The notes: generated by a model from the sequence alone, not told the origin. Positions 41,162 through 50,892 are shown, numbered from the stretch's first letter. The stretch: 64,000 bases of DNA from Candidatus Latescibacterota bacterium (GCA_022706085.1 JAKJDF010000011.1:48219-112218); one strand, 5' to 3'. Numbers and translations: made by a program.

Positions 41162-42235
41162 ATGGCCGGCACTTCTGTCGCCCTGATCACCATGGCCGAC
41201 GGCCCCCACGCGGGCGCGTATCTCGGCACGTTTTCGGTGATGAAACGCGTGGATTCAGTGCACGTGTGCGATTCCAGCGGGAGGATTTTCGACCAGGCGG
41301 CCCAGGTTCTCGGGAAAAAGCTGGTCGGCACTTCCACGGACGTGGAAGCGTGCCTGAATCAGGGGCCGTACGCCTTTGTGCTGGTGGCGCTGGATAACTT
41401 CTCGGCTCCCGCGGCAATTTCGCAGGTGCTCGATGCGGGCTTCCACGTGTTCAGCGAAAAAACCGGCGCGCGCACCGCGGCGGAGTGGAGGCCACTCAAA
41501 GAAAAAGCGGCGAAGAAACGCCTCCTGCTGGGGATGTCGTATCCGAACCGGTACCGGCCAAGCGTACAGGAGGCGAGACGCATCCTGCGGGCGGGGTATC
41601 TGGGGCGGCTGTACGGATTCTACGTGCAATCCGTGGCCACACAGGCAGTCTTGCGCGACCCGAAGGGGAGCTGGATGTTCCGGTTCGACCGGGCGGGCGG
41701 CGGGTACGTAATCTGGCTGGGTTGCCACTACCTCGACCTCCTGCGGTACGTCACGAACGAGGAGGTTACCAGCGTGGCCGCCCAGTATGGCCGGGTAAGC
41801 CCGGTGGAGTTCGACGTAGAGGATGCGGTGGGCCTCGCCATGAAGCTCGACGGCGGTGCCGTCGGCGCGGCGAACTTCGGGTACTATCTCGGCTCCGGAA
41901 AAGTCGCCGCGGGCAAGCAATCCCAGCTCACATTCTGGGGAGAACTGGGGTGGATGAAGCTCCAACCCGGCGACGACGAAACCGCGCCGCTTGAAGTCTA
42001 TTCCGACCATCCCGCGTTCCTCGGCACACCGTACCGGAAGACATTTTTCACGCACAGTGACGTGCCGAAAGCGTATGGCAGCGGCTGGGGACTGGCCTTC
42101 CTCAACGACTTCCTCGCGGCGTGCCTCGGTGAAAAAGAAGCGCCCGTAGACGCCCGGGACGCAGAGGCGGTGCTGGAAATCGCGGAAGCCGCATATCATT
42201 CGGCGACAGAAGGAAAAACGGTGGCGATTCCGTAA
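41162..42235 (+). CDS. Gfo/Idh/MocA-family oxidoreductase
   Basis: A 357-residue NAD(P)-dependent dehydrogenase-like protein. The N-terminal Rossmann region lacks the classical GxGxxG (SVALITMADGPHAGAYLG), then FHVFSEKTGARTA corresponds to the usual EKP region with Thr for Lys-Pro. The C-terminal alpha/beta domain has WLGCHYLDLLRYV. GGGAGG precedes the ATG. The altered nucleotide and EKP motifs suggest a divergent or non-catalytic member. A D-lyxose isomerase gene follows by 63 bp. Confidence 0.82.
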   Translation: MAGTSVALITMADGPHAGAYLGTFSVMKRVDSVHVCDSSGRIFDQAAQVLGKKLVGTSTDVEACLNQGPYAFVLVALDNFSAPAAISQVLDAGFHVFSEKTGARTAAEWRPLKEKAAKKRLLLGMSYPNRYRPSVQEARRILRAGYLGRLYGFYVQSVATQAVLRDPKGSWMFRFDRAGGGYVIWLGCHYLDLLRYVTNEEVTSVAAQYGRVSPVEFDVEDAVGLAMKLDGGAVGAANFGYYLGSGKVAAGKQSQLTFWGELGWMKLQPGDDETAPLEVYSDHPAFLGTPYRKTFFTHSDVPKAYGSGWGLAFLNDFLAACLGEKEAPVDARDAEAVLEIAEAAYHSATEGKTVAIP

Positions 42236-42298
42236 CGGAGGCGAGAAACACCGGAACTCCACAACGCGCCATCGCAGGGAACGGGGAAAGGAGATGCC

Positions 42299-42871
42299 AT
42301 GAAACGCTCGCAGATGAACGCGATCATCGCACGTTCAAGAGAGATTTTCCAGCGCCACGGCTGGATCCTGCCACCCAACCCGAAGTGGGATATCGTGGAT
42401 TTCGGGTACGGCAACTTCGAGAAATTCGGCCTTGTGCTCGTCAATCTCGCGGAGGAGAAGGAATACTGCGAGAAAATCATGCTGGTGCTGCAGAACCAGA
42501 TCACCTGTGCCCATACCCACAGACAGAAGAAAGAGGACATCATCGCCCGTTTCGGCACCCTGGCGATCCGCCTGTGGGATAACGCCGAACTCAAATGCGG
42601 CAAACCGTTGACGGTGCGGGTGAACGGCGTACCGCGGGAAGTTATCTCCGGGGATATCGTCTACATCACCTCAGGCGAGCGGATAACCCTGACGCAGGGC
42701 CTGTATCACGAGTTCTGGGCGGTCGGCGAATACTGCGTGGTCGGGGAAGTGTCCACGGCCAACGACGACAAAACGGACAACTATTTTGCCGCGGACGACG
42801 TCTCGCGATTCCCCCCCATTGAGGAAGACGTGCCGCCGCTCGCACGCCTTGTGTGGGAGACGGAGGGGTAA
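42299..42871 (+). CDS. D-lyxose ketol-isomerase (cupin)
   Basis: The 190-residue cupin shows the metal ligands H72 and H74 in CAHTHRQKKED, E79 in the same motif, and H137 in GLYHEFW, as in YdaE-type D-lyxose/D-mannose isomerases. It interconverts D-lyxose and D-xylulose, or mannose and fructose. Length is normal. AAGGAG precedes the ATG at six bases. It follows a Gfo/Idh gene and probably shares a pentose pathway with the later DeoC and RpiB-like proteins. Confidence 0.88.
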   Translation: MKRSQMNAIIARSREIFQRHGWILPPNPKWDIVDFGYGNFEKFGLVLVNLAEEKEYCEKIMLVLQNQITCAHTHRQKKEDIIARFGTLAIRLWDNAELKCGKPLTVRVNGVPREVISGDIVYITSGERITLTQGLYHEFWAVGEYCVVGEVSTANDDKTDNYFAADDVSRFPPIEEDVPPLARLVWETEG

Positions 42872-43203
42872 GACTCCCTCACCCCTCACGCTGCGCACGG
42901 CGCAGCCCGCCTCTCCCGGTGATAGAGGGGTATGCCTCCGCAACGCACTTTGGAGTGCGGCGGCAACGTCATTCCCGCGAAGGCGGGAATCCAGAAACAG
43001 CACAAAGGGAACCGCGCCTGGCGGCTTTTCAGCCTCAGGGGGCCGCATGGGCCGAAACACAAACACCGCAGCCACGACCCCAACGCAATGGCGTCGCCCG
43101 CGTGCCCCTTCCTGTCTATTACGGGGCAGGCCACCAGTCCGGGCAGGCAGAAATGCCTGCTGCTGACTTCGGCAACTGCCCCGCCGGCAGCAGCTGTTGC
43201 TCC
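42872..43203. other. Intergenic region with one repeat
   Basis: This convergent gap holds a dRS3-like palindrome at 42971-42990. Otherwise nothing was recognised; no hairpin with a T-run was seen for termination. Confidence 0.5.
42971..42990 (-). repeat. dRS3-like palindromic repeat
   Basis: Core ATTCCCGCGAAGGCGGGAAT. Confidence 0.8.
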
Positions 43204-44547
43204 CTAACTCCTTGCCTCGAAGGTGAACAGGCGCGCCCTCTCCACCGTGAACCTCAGCCTGATTTCCCGGCCCTTCATCGCGTCAAGTGACCGGCCATCC
43301 GGCCATGCGCACTTCACGCCGCCTTTCTTTGTGTTTCCGGAGAGCAACGCGGCGTTCTCTCCGCTCCATTCCGGCAACGGCGCACCGTGCGGATCGAGAA
43401 CTTCCACCCGGATACGGCCCGGGGTGTGGTACTGGTGCGATTCGAAGTGCTCGCGCGCGTCAAGGTTGAGGAAGAGATCGCCGCCGGGCCACGCGAACAC
43501 GGGCGTCTCAAAACTCCCGGCGATCCCCTCGAGTGCGCAGAACCGGTCCACCGGCATCGTCGCCATGCCGATCACCCCGTGGCGCTCCGGGTAGGCCGAA
43601 CCGTGGGCGTAATTCCTGCCGTTGAAGTAGAACACCATCTGCCCGTCCACGATGATCGGCCCGTTCGACGCGCACGAAGTCCATGCCCTGTTCCAGTCGT
43701 ATGTGGCCCCGATGAAGGGTTTCCGCGGCACCGGGCGCCGCCATTTCAGGCCGTCGCGGCTGATGGCCAGAGTCGTCTCGATGACGTCGGGGACGGAATG
43801 CCAGAACTCGACGAGGCCGAAGAACCACCCGTTGTGCCGGAACGCGCTCATGCCGTAGATCTCGGCCATGGGTTCGTCATCGAGATCGGCTGCCAGAACT
43901 TCCTGCGGTTCCGTCCACGCGAGGAAATCGTCGCTCTCCGTCCGGTACGCCACGCGTCCCGCGCCGCGTTTCATCATGTCGGGGTGTCGTGTCCACGCGA
44001 TGAATTTCCCGTCCACGCGCTCGACCATGGCGTTCGTCCGGTCGCCTGTGCGCAGACGTCTTCCCGGTATCTCTTCCCAGTGGAGACCATCACGGCTTTT
44101 CCACGCGAACAGGCCCCAGCCGGATTCGTTCTCCCCGTGCATCGAGCCCAGGCACTTCCACGGGTAATCGGCGTCGCGGTCGTCGAGGACGATAGAGAAC
44201 GAGTCGGCTTTCCGCGGCGGGTCGAGGACGATGTTGTTCGCCGTGAAGCCTGCCCGTTCAACGATTCCGAGACCGGGTTTCCACCAGCGGACGCCGTCGG
44301 TGCTGGTGGCGAGGAGCATCACCATGTGGTTGGTCTCGTCGCGCCGGGAATAGTACATCCACCATTCGTTCCCGTGGCGGACTACCGTGCCGAAAAGGAG
44401 CAACTCGTTTGCCTCCCATGGCTGGTCCGGCACAAGCGCGGGGTCAGGGTGCACCGTGGCGGACATCCACCGGCGCGTGAGGTAACGCGAGGACGCAATC
44501 CACGTGTCATCGAAAAAGTACTGGGGGGTGTTTGTCGGCAGGTGCAT
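43204..44547 (-). CDS. Beta-propeller (GH43/GH32-like) protein, paralogue 2
   Basis: A 447-residue propeller protein beginning PQYFFDDTWIASSRYLTRRW. Blade motifs NEWWMYYSRRDETNHMV, STDGVRWWKP, SRDGLHWEEIPGR and SRDGLKWRRP repeat five or so times. The terminal beta-sandwich, FAWPGGDLFLNLDAREHFESH...IRVEVLDPHGAPL, matches the other two paralogues (15948, 47047). Start at 44547 has AAGGA seven bases upstream. It ends the leftward group that contains GH2. Confidence 0.75.
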   Translation of the reverse strand: MHLPTNTPQYFFDDTWIASSRYLTRRWMSATVHPDPALVPDQPWEANELLLFGTVVRHGNEWWMYYSRRDETNHMVMLLATSTDGVRWWKPGLGIVERAGFTANNIVLDPPRKADSFSIVLDDRDADYPWKCLGSMHGENESGWGLFAWKSRDGLHWEEIPGRRLRTGDRTNAMVERVDGKFIAWTRHPDMMKRGAGRVAYRTESDDFLAWTEPQEVLAADLDDEPMAEIYGMSAFRHNGWFFGLVEFWHSVPDVIETTLAISRDGLKWRRPVPRKPFIGATYDWNRAWTSCASNGPIIVDGQMVFYFNGRNYAHGSAYPERHGVIGMATMPVDRFCALEGIAGSFETPVFAWPGGDLFLNLDAREHFESHQYHTPGRIRVEVLDPHGAPLPEWSGENAALLSGNTKKGGVKCAWPDGRSLDAMKGREIRLRFTVERARLFTFEARS

Positions 44548-44589
44548 GAAGGTTCCTTGCAGAGAAAATAGTCGAACTGCGCGTTCTGG

Positions 44590-44609
44590 ATTCCCGCCTG
44601 CGCGGGAAT
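44590..44609 (+). repeat. dRS3-like palindromic repeat
   Basis: Core ATTCCCGCCTGCGCGGGAAT. Confidence 0.85.
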
Positions 44610-44709
44610 GGCGGTGCAAATCGTCGCTATGTGTTTGTGAACGCGGAAACTTTGCCCGAACGCGAATATCGGGGTATGTGTTCCCCGCCCTTACGAAATT
44701 CCCCACGTC

Positions 44710-44729
44710 ATTCCCGCGAAGGCGGGAAT
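44710..44729 (-). repeat. dRS3-like palindromic repeat
   Basis: Core ATTCCCGCGAAGGCGGGAAT; identical to 42971 and 44901. Confidence 0.8.
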
Positions 44730-44900
44730 CCAGAGCAGTCCTCGCGCAGCAACGCTGGCCCTTCGACCTGTCATTCAGCTTTTCCGGCCTCATCGCGCCT
44801 TATGGACCGGCGAAGCGCCGGCGGCACGCAATAACGGAGCCCGCTTCGCGGGGCCGGCCGGGGGCGACCGGCCTTCTCGAATTCCCTCGCCAATCACGTC

Positions 44901-44920
44901 ATTCCCGCGAAGGCGGGAAT
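44901..44920 (-). repeat. dRS3-like palindromic repeat
   Basis: Core ATTCCCGCGAAGGCGGGAAT, followed by CCAGAGCAGTCC as at 44710. Confidence 0.8.
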
Positions 44921-44952
44921 CCAGAGCAGTCCTTTCGCACTCCCCCGAAGCG

Positions 44953-46941
44953 CTACCTCAACTCCTCCGGCTTCGCGTGGAACACCTCCGCAAGACCGTG
45001 TGTGGCAGGCTTCGGGTCGCCGTGAAAATCCAGCAACGCGTTGTTCGCGGTGCAGGGGAACGAATCGTGCCCGTGCCAGACGATGAACCCGCCACACCGG
45101 GGGAACCGCGCCTTGCACGAACGCGCCGCGATGGTAAGCGCCTCCCGCTGCCGCGCCTGGCTCCATGCGACATACTCCTCGAGATTCGCCGGTTCGCGCC
45201 CGAGTTCCTCCACGCAGGCGTCCCACTCGATCCACCATGATGTCCGCCGCCAGAGCGCGTTATCCCAGCTCGCCGGGAAATCCGGGAGATCGCCCCGATA
45301 GCGCCGGATTATTTCGACCGGGCTTGCACCCGGCGACCCTATCTCCGAGTGCATGTACGCGTCGTGCGTCGCCCACAGCGCGCTCCAGCCTTCCGAAAGC
45401 CGGCCTTCAGGCTTCCAGGGGCCGTGCATGTCCCAGTGAAGCCCCTTCCCGATGTCCTCGTCGCGCATCAGGGAAATCGGCCCGGAAGGCGATGCCGGCA
45501 GGAAGCGCCGCGTGGGATCGAACTGCTTTACTACTTGCGCGAGACGTCCAATCAGGGGGTGAGACGTGTCTACCGGCCGTTCCGAGCCGACTTTGCCGCC
45601 GTCGAGGCCGCCGTACAGCTCGTTGCCGCCGCACCAGAGAAGCAACGAAACATGGTGCTGACGCCGTCGGATATACGATTCTGCGATTTCCGCGAGTTCG
45701 GCGATGCTCTGCTCGTCCTCCGGCGGCCAGTTATCCAGCCCTGACGACGAAAGCGGAAACTCACCCCAGACCATCATCCCCATTTCATCACACATATCGT
45801 GGAACCAGGGCTTTTCGAGGAATCCTCCGCCCCAGACACGGATGATGGTGCAGCCCATGTCGCGGTAGTGCTCGAGGCGTTTCCGGTAGTCCTGTTCCGT
45901 GACGTCCGCAAAATTCGGGCGGATGGGGCTCCAGTTTACTCCCTGAAGAAACACGGGAACGCCGTTGACCACGCAGATCCAGGGGTCGGCATGGTCCGGC
46001 GCGCCTTCACACCGCCGCCACTCCACATGCTTGAACCCGACGTTTCGCCTCTCCGTGTCAAGTACCGAACCGTCGCTCCCGATCAGCTCGACCGCCAGCA
46101 TGTACACCGGCTGATCGCCATGGCCGTTGGGATACCACGGTTCGACCGGCAACTCCTTCCAGACGTACCCCCCGCGAATTTCGCCGGCGGGAACATCTTT
46201 CTTCGCCACGACCGAGTCACCACGCGTCAGTGTTAGCCGAACGGTCTCTCCCACGCCGGTCGACGCGTCGGCGAAAACGGTGACCGATCCGCGCCCGCTC
46301 TCCATGTCCAGCTCGGTGAAGCACCGAACGCGCTCCAGAACCGGCCCTGCCGTCACTTCCAGACAGATGTCATCCCAGATGCCGATCTGCACCAGCCGGC
46401 AGGTCCAGTCCCATCCGTAGTTGAAGCGCGGCTTCCATTCCTTCATCCGGGAGGTGTACCCGAGCTGCCCGAGCCACCTCGGCGGGCAGTCGAACGCAAT
46501 CTGGAGGCGGTTACCTGAAGGAGCAAGCAGGCCGGTCAAATCAAACGTGTGGGGCACCAGCGAACCGCGGAACTCGCCGACCACGCGCCCGTTCAACACC
46601 ACCCACCCCGAATAATCCAACCCCAGGCACACAAGGCGAAACGACTGCCCCGCGGCGAGCCACTCGTCAGGAAGATACGTCTCGTACACCCAGTGTCGGC
46701 TCTCTACCCACTCGCTCTCGCGCGAATCGAGCCCCACGTTCCAGTCGGGGATAACACCGGCCTCCCGCAGCGCCCCTTGCACTGACCCCGGCACCCGCGC
46801 GGGGATGGCCGCCACCTCGGTTCCCGCGACGCCTATCCTCGGCAACGGAACGATGGCCGGAAAATTCGCGCAGTGCCACCCGTACGGCATGAACCCGGCG
46901 AGGCGCCAGCGGAGTTTTGAGAGATCGAATTGAGTTTTCAC
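44953..46941 (-). CDS. GH2 family glycosidase, beta-mannosidase-like
   Basis: A 662-residue enzyme. Domains in order: jelly-roll sugar-binding domain (WVYETYLPDEW..., GLDYSGWVVLNGRVVGEFRG), Ig-like domain, and TIM barrel (FLQGVNWSPI..., IRVWGGGFLEKPWFHDMCDEMGMMVWGEFPL). The acid/base Glu441 lies in WCGGNELYGG and the likely nucleophile Glu533 in MHSEIGSPG. It is shorter than typical 800-900 residue beta-mannosidases; the C-terminal accessory domains are missing. The GTG start has GGAGGG. No signal peptide, so cytosolic hydrolysis of imported oligosaccharides is likely. Confidence 0.9.
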   Translation of the reverse strand: MKTQFDLSKLRWRLAGFMPYGWHCANFPAIVPLPRIGVAGTEVAAIPARVPGSVQGALREAGVIPDWNVGLDSRESEWVESRHWVYETYLPDEWLAAGQSFRLVCLGLDYSGWVVLNGRVVGEFRGSLVPHTFDLTGLLAPSGNRLQIAFDCPPRWLGQLGYTSRMKEWKPRFNYGWDWTCRLVQIGIWDDICLEVTAGPVLERVRCFTELDMESGRGSVTVFADASTGVGETVRLTLTRGDSVVAKKDVPAGEIRGGYVWKELPVEPWYPNGHGDQPVYMLAVELIGSDGSVLDTERRNVGFKHVEWRRCEGAPDHADPWICVVNGVPVFLQGVNWSPIRPNFADVTEQDYRKRLEHYRDMGCTIIRVWGGGFLEKPWFHDMCDEMGMMVWGEFPLSSSGLDNWPPEDEQSIAELAEIAESYIRRRQHHVSLLLWCGGNELYGGLDGGKVGSERPVDTSHPLIGRLAQVVKQFDPTRRFLPASPSGPISLMRDEDIGKGLHWDMHGPWKPEGRLSEGWSALWATHDAYMHSEIGSPGASPVEIIRRYRGDLPDFPASWDNALWRRTSWWIEWDACVEELGREPANLEEYVAWSQARQREALTIAARSCKARFPRCGGFIVWHGHDSFPCTANNALLDFHGDPKPATHGLAEVFHAKPEELR

Positions 46942-47046
46942 TGATACCCTCCGGCGTTCATTTACTGCGGGTACAGATTTTGTGGGACTTATGGGTCATA
47001 CGATCGACCGCGCTTCGTAAGACATTGATGACCACGCGCCACGCCG

Positions 47047-48504
47047 TCAGCCGGCGTCGGCAAACTGCATCGCATACAAATCGGCGTCGGAGAGAACGAA
47101 CCTCAGACGCACCGGTTGCCCGGCGAAGCGCGACACGTCAGCGCCAGACCTCCACGACACCGTCCGCGCAAGTTCGTCGCCGATCACCTCGATGCTGTCG
47201 TCCAGCGCAAAGCCTTCCAGCGGCCTGCCATCCGGATCCTGCATCTCCACCCGGATGCCACCTGCCGCCGCCGTGGACATGTTCAGCGCAAGCCTCGAAC
47301 CGGCGAACGTAAACGGTTTCGTAATCATCTCCCCGCCGGCAAACGGCGCATTCACCGACACAAACCCGTCCATGCGCAGAGTGTACCGGCGAAAAACGGT
47401 GCTGTTTCCCCGCCAGTAGCCCTCCACGGCGTAAAGCGAAAGCTCGGGTGGCGCGCCGGCAATGTCGGACTCCGTTTCCAGAAGCCCCCACGCCTGGTAC
47501 ATATCGCCGTACGCCCAGCTTCCTTCCGGGCGCAGCCCCGGACGGAGAAACGCCTCGTTCCACCGGTGGAAGGTCCTGCCGTCGCGGCTCGACATGAAGA
47601 GGCCGTCGGTAACGGCCGCGCCGTACCGTTCGGATGCACCTGCCCGCAGCTTCCGGTGCTCGAGCTCGGGCAACGCCTCGATTGCCGGGCTCCACGGGCG
47701 CTCCGTGTAGCGCGTCGGGAAACCCAGAAGGAGGTGCGGGGCACGGGGGTACGGCATAATCTGGTTCGTGTAGAGCTGTTGAACCGGCGCACCCGGGTAC
47801 TCGAGCCACTTCGGCTCCGTCCAGCGGGCGAAATCGGGCGATGTCGCGGTCTTGATCCCGCGCACCCCGTTGTCGAAATCGCGCAGATACGCCCGATACT
47901 CACCCCGGAGAGCGTCGTAGAACGCCAGGTTCTGTGAATCGCAGGGGAGGCCGGAAAAAATCGGCCGGTCGTGAAGAATCCGCCAGTGAATGCCATCCGG
48001 CGACGCCATCGCCCAGAGGTCGCGCTTCTTCTCCGCCCGCCCCACGGCCTTGTAACGCTGATCCGCGGGGCATGCAGGATTCGTGTCAATGAACGGCGCA
48101 AAACCGTGCGTGCCGCGAATCTCGTCCCCTTCTCCAGTCCAAACGATGTTTGTCCGCCGCGAGCCGCCCGCCTCGTACAACCCGAAATCGGGCCGGTGCC
48201 AGTGCTTGCCGTCCAGACTTTCCGCACAGGCGATGTCGCTCTTTGTCTGTCTGAGCACCACCGACCCGTCCGCGTTCCGGTCAAACACAGCGTGCCACGT
48301 GGAGTAATACATTCGGCACCGCGCGCCGTCCCGCAAAACGGTGACGTAGTGGCACATATTGCCTTCCCACGGCCTGTCGGTCACGAGGGCTGGTTCGCGC
48401 GGAACAGGCTGGTGAAGCACCTGCCGGGCACCGCGCAGTTCGTCAATGAGCCATTCGTCCACGAATAGCTCAAGCCGGTCGCCAATATCGCGCGGGGCAT
48501 CCAT
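47047..48504 (-). CDS. Beta-propeller (GH43/GH32-like) protein, paralogue 3
   Basis: A 485-residue relative of the genes at 15948 and 43204. It starts RLELFVDEWLIDELRGARQVLHQPVPREP, has blades such as GARCRMYYSTW, SLDGKHWHRPDFG, SPDGIHWRILHDRP and SRDGRTFHRWNE, and a closing beta-sandwich (FTFAGSRLALNMSTAAAGGIRVEMQDPDGRPLEGF). No signal peptide. AAGGAAAGGG precedes the ATG. It follows the TIM-barrel gene by 15 bp and precedes GH2 by 105 bp. Confidence 0.75.
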   Translation of the reverse strand: MDAPRDIGDRLELFVDEWLIDELRGARQVLHQPVPREPALVTDRPWEGNMCHYVTVLRDGARCRMYYSTWHAVFDRNADGSVVLRQTKSDIACAESLDGKHWHRPDFGLYEAGGSRRTNIVWTGEGDEIRGTHGFAPFIDTNPACPADQRYKAVGRAEKKRDLWAMASPDGIHWRILHDRPIFSGLPCDSQNLAFYDALRGEYRAYLRDFDNGVRGIKTATSPDFARWTEPKWLEYPGAPVQQLYTNQIMPYPRAPHLLLGFPTRYTERPWSPAIEALPELEHRKLRAGASERYGAAVTDGLFMSSRDGRTFHRWNEAFLRPGLRPEGSWAYGDMYQAWGLLETESDIAGAPPELSLYAVEGYWRGNSTVFRRYTLRMDGFVSVNAPFAGGEMITKPFTFAGSRLALNMSTAAAGGIRVEMQDPDGRPLEGFALDDSIEVIGDELARTVSWRSGADVSRFAGQPVRLRFVLSDADLYAMQFADAG

Positions 48505-48519
48505 CTGGCATCCCTTTCC

Positions 48520-50091
48520 TTATTGCCGCCCGGGGTCGAACCGCAGGCCTTCAAGCGGCGTCTCATCCAGATCCATGAACCGGAGCGAAAAGCCCCACCC
48601 TCCCAGCCGGTTATGGCACTTCACGAACAACCGGAAGTGCCCTTTCGGCAAGCGAACCTTGATCTTGTACTTGTCCCGGGTAACCCCGCCGCTTCCTTCA
48701 TACCGGTAAACTTCCGCGTCGTTGATGCGGACGATGCAGTCGTCATCGCTCGAAACACCCATAAGCGCGTCTCGCTCCCGGTCGTTTTCCACATCGCTCA
48801 CCGCGTAGGCGGTTTTGTGGACGATCAACCCGCGGTTGAACAGGTTGCTGATCTCCATTTCGCCGCCAACCGTGTCCCACGTGCGCCACCGGATCTCGCC
48901 GAACGGGCCGCCGTACACGGCGTCGAAATCAATCGCCTCGTCCGGCGGGAACATGGCGTCAAGCGTCTTGCCCTCGGGCACATCAAACGGAGCCGCCAGC
49001 CGCCACGCCGGAACGTACCCGGGAACTCGGTTCGGGGTTGTCCAGAAGCCCTGCGGCTGTGTTCTTCGCCTTGCCATCGCCTCTGTTTCCGGCCGAACGA
49101 AAAGCCCGCTGGTTTGCCTGATCTCGCGGTACGCCTTGCCGATCGGTTTCTCAAGTTCCGGCGTATCTATCCATCCCCATTTCGACGACTGGAACGCGAT
49201 GAGCCCGCATGCCCCCTCACGGACAAAATCCTCCATCTGCTCGCGCACCTGTTCGGAGGTGGGCAGCCCCTGTCCCGAGTTTATCGGGCGGCCGTCGAAC
49301 GACTGGAAAACACCGATAAATGGAACCCCCGGAACCCGTTCCCGCGCCTTCGCGAGAATCCATTGCACCTCTTCTGCGGTGCTTTCCCGCATATACCTGT
49401 CCGGTTCCACAGGGTACCAGTAAATCATCATGATGTCGCAGATTCCCGGGCCGAAGTTGAGGACAGAGCCGGCGTCACCGTACCCCGCACACACCGGCTG
49501 GCGGATTTCAGGGTCGTACTTCCGGACGATGCGGTACATCGCCCGCAATGCCGAACGCGCATCGCCCGGACTGTCGTCCAGCACATACCACCCGAGAAGA
49601 TTCGGGGAGTCTTTCATGCGCACAACTTCCTGTTCGCAGTCTCCCGGCCAGAACAGAATCGTCCCCTCGCGGTGTTGTGCCGGCGTGGTGCCGTTCCAGC
49701 CGCGCTGGCAGCCCACCAGCACGCCATCCTCTAACGTCTCGTAGCGGATGAGCTCGTCGTCCAGCGCAATCACCTGCGAACCCGACAGATGATGCCGGGG
49801 AGCCAGAAACAGCGGTATTTCAGTCTGTTCCGGGGAGGTCTGGTTGCGCAGGCTCACACCGTGGTAGACGAACTTCTCCAGCGGGTAGAGCACCCTGATT
49901 CCGTGCCGGCGGCACGCCTTCCCCTCCGGCGTGGAAAGGTCAATGTGCGCCTGCCCCGCGATGATGGTGTTCATCCCCATCGTCGCGGCTTTTTCAATTG
50001 CCTCAACCGTGTGTACGGAATAGCTCCCGAGGATCGGCACGTAACCGATCTGGAATGCCTTGTGCAGCAGCATATGGGTTGCGTCACTCAT
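48520..50091 (-). CDS. TIM-barrel glycoside-hydrolase-like protein, unknown
   Basis: A 523-residue protein. The N-terminal two-thirds reads like a glycosidase-type barrel: MGMNTIIAGQAHIDLSTPEGKACRRHGIRVLYPLEKFVYHG, LLGWYVLDDSPGDARSALRAMYRIVRKYDP, DIMMIYWYPVEPDRYM, PFIGVFQSFDG, GACGLIAFQSSKWGW. The C-terminal 170 residues look like a carbohydrate-binding beta-sandwich (DDDCIVRINDAEVYRYEGSGG, HFRLFVKCHNRLGGWGFSLRF). The family was not recognised. AAGGAG lies nine bases upstream. It is first in the leftward glycan group. Confidence 0.65.
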   Translation of the reverse strand: MSDATHMLLHKAFQIGYVPILGSYSVHTVEAIEKAATMGMNTIIAGQAHIDLSTPEGKACRRHGIRVLYPLEKFVYHGVSLRNQTSPEQTEIPLFLAPRHHLSGSQVIALDDELIRYETLEDGVLVGCQRGWNGTTPAQHREGTILFWPGDCEQEVVRMKDSPNLLGWYVLDDSPGDARSALRAMYRIVRKYDPEIRQPVCAGYGDAGSVLNFGPGICDIMMIYWYPVEPDRYMRESTAEEVQWILAKARERVPGVPFIGVFQSFDGRPINSGQGLPTSEQVREQMEDFVREGACGLIAFQSSKWGWIDTPELEKPIGKAYREIRQTSGLFVRPETEAMARRRTQPQGFWTTPNRVPGYVPAWRLAAPFDVPEGKTLDAMFPPDEAIDFDAVYGGPFGEIRWRTWDTVGGEMEISNLFNRGLIVHKTAYAVSDVENDRERDALMGVSSDDDCIVRINDAEVYRYEGSGGVTRDKYKIKVRLPKGHFRLFVKCHNRLGGWGFSLRFMDLDETPLEGLRFDPGRQ

Positions 50092-50213
50092 CGGTCGGTG
50101 CTCCTTCGGGTGTCGGTCGGGGCCTCTTCGTCAACTGGCCGCCTGCTGCCGCTTGACGTGAAGTGCGTGCCGGGCGGCGCGTGTTCTCATGGTACAGACG
50201 CCGGAGGGAGCGG

Positions 50214-50789
50214 TCAATGCGGACGGACGCCCTCACGCGCAAGGCGGGTGATTCTGGTGCAGAACGCGGACTTTCCATTCGTGTACGCAACGCGGTCATC
50301 CGGGTATTCACGGGCAAGCCGCAGTTTCAGGTCCTCGTATTCCTTTGCTGTTTCTGGATGCGCGATGAGGTAATCGCGGAAGAGAAGACGTTCCCACAGT
50401 ACGGAATCGGCTTCGACCATGTGGATATGGTGCGTGCGGATCCCGGCACCGTCGCGTTTGATGAACCAGGCGTAGAAGGGCGGCACGTCATCGCCGAACG
50501 AAGGGCGCCAGAAGTAGTCGTACCCCTGCGCCTCAAGCACCGGAGCGACGCGGGTTTTTGTCTCTTCCAGCGAGCGCACCTCCACCAGCACGTCCACGAT
50601 CGGCTTCGCCGCGAGGCCAGGCACCGCCGTGCTGCCGAAATGCTCCACCCGCCGTATGATGCCGTCCGGCAAACTCGCCAGCAGGTACGCCTTTTCCTCC
50701 TCGAACATGCGCGGCCATGCCGGGTCGTAGGGCACAATTGCCACGTCCTCCCTCACCACACGGGCAACGCGTTGCTCAAGGGTTTCCAA
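50214..50789 (-). CDS. GrpB/UPF0157 family nucleotidyltransferase-fold protein
   Basis: A 191-residue GrpB-family protein with the signature VEHFGSTAVPGLAAKPIVDVLVEV, the family's Pol-beta-like GS...D-x-D core, and FRDYLIAHPETAKEYEDLKLRLA. Function is not established. Start is TTG at 50789 (GGAG nine bases upstream). A REP-like palindrome lies between it and the transposase. Confidence 0.9.
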   Translation of the reverse strand: METLEQRVARVVREDVAIVPYDPAWPRMFEEEKAYLLASLPDGIIRRVEHFGSTAVPGLAAKPIVDVLVEVRSLEETKTRVAPVLEAQGYDYFWRPSFGDDVPPFYAWFIKRDGAGIRTHHIHMVEADSVLWERLLFRDYLIAHPETAKEYEDLKLRLAREYPDDRVAYTNGKSAFCTRITRLAREGVRPH

Positions 50790-50817
50790 ATTCGTTACTC
50801 CCGGTTCCTGACCCGCA

Positions 50818-50838
50818 GGAACCCGCTCCGTCGTGACC
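50818..50838. repeat. REP-like palindrome, partial
   Basis: GGAACCCGCTCCGTCGTGACC, related to the complete copies at 50869 and 51509. Confidence 0.6.
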
Positions 50839-50868
50839 TTCCGGGTTTAATTGATCCTGTCGGAACGA

Positions 50869-50892
50869 GGACCCGACAGAGCGGGTCCCTCC
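50869..50892 (-). repeat. REP-like palindrome downstream of the RAYT gene
   Basis: It reads GGACCCGACAGAGCGGGTCC followed by CTCC, the inverted form of 51509-51532. Confidence 0.8.

Larger units (their letters stand above)
44548..44952. other. Intergenic region with three dRS3-like repeats
   Basis: Between paralogue 2 and GH2 (405 bp) lie palindromes at 44590, 44710 and 44901, the first two in an inverted pair 100 bp apart. No gene seen. Confidence 0.6.

Noticed and set aside
41014..41337. Minus-strand frame over the Gfo/Idh start
   Set aside because: No ribosome site or motif; overlaps a supported start.
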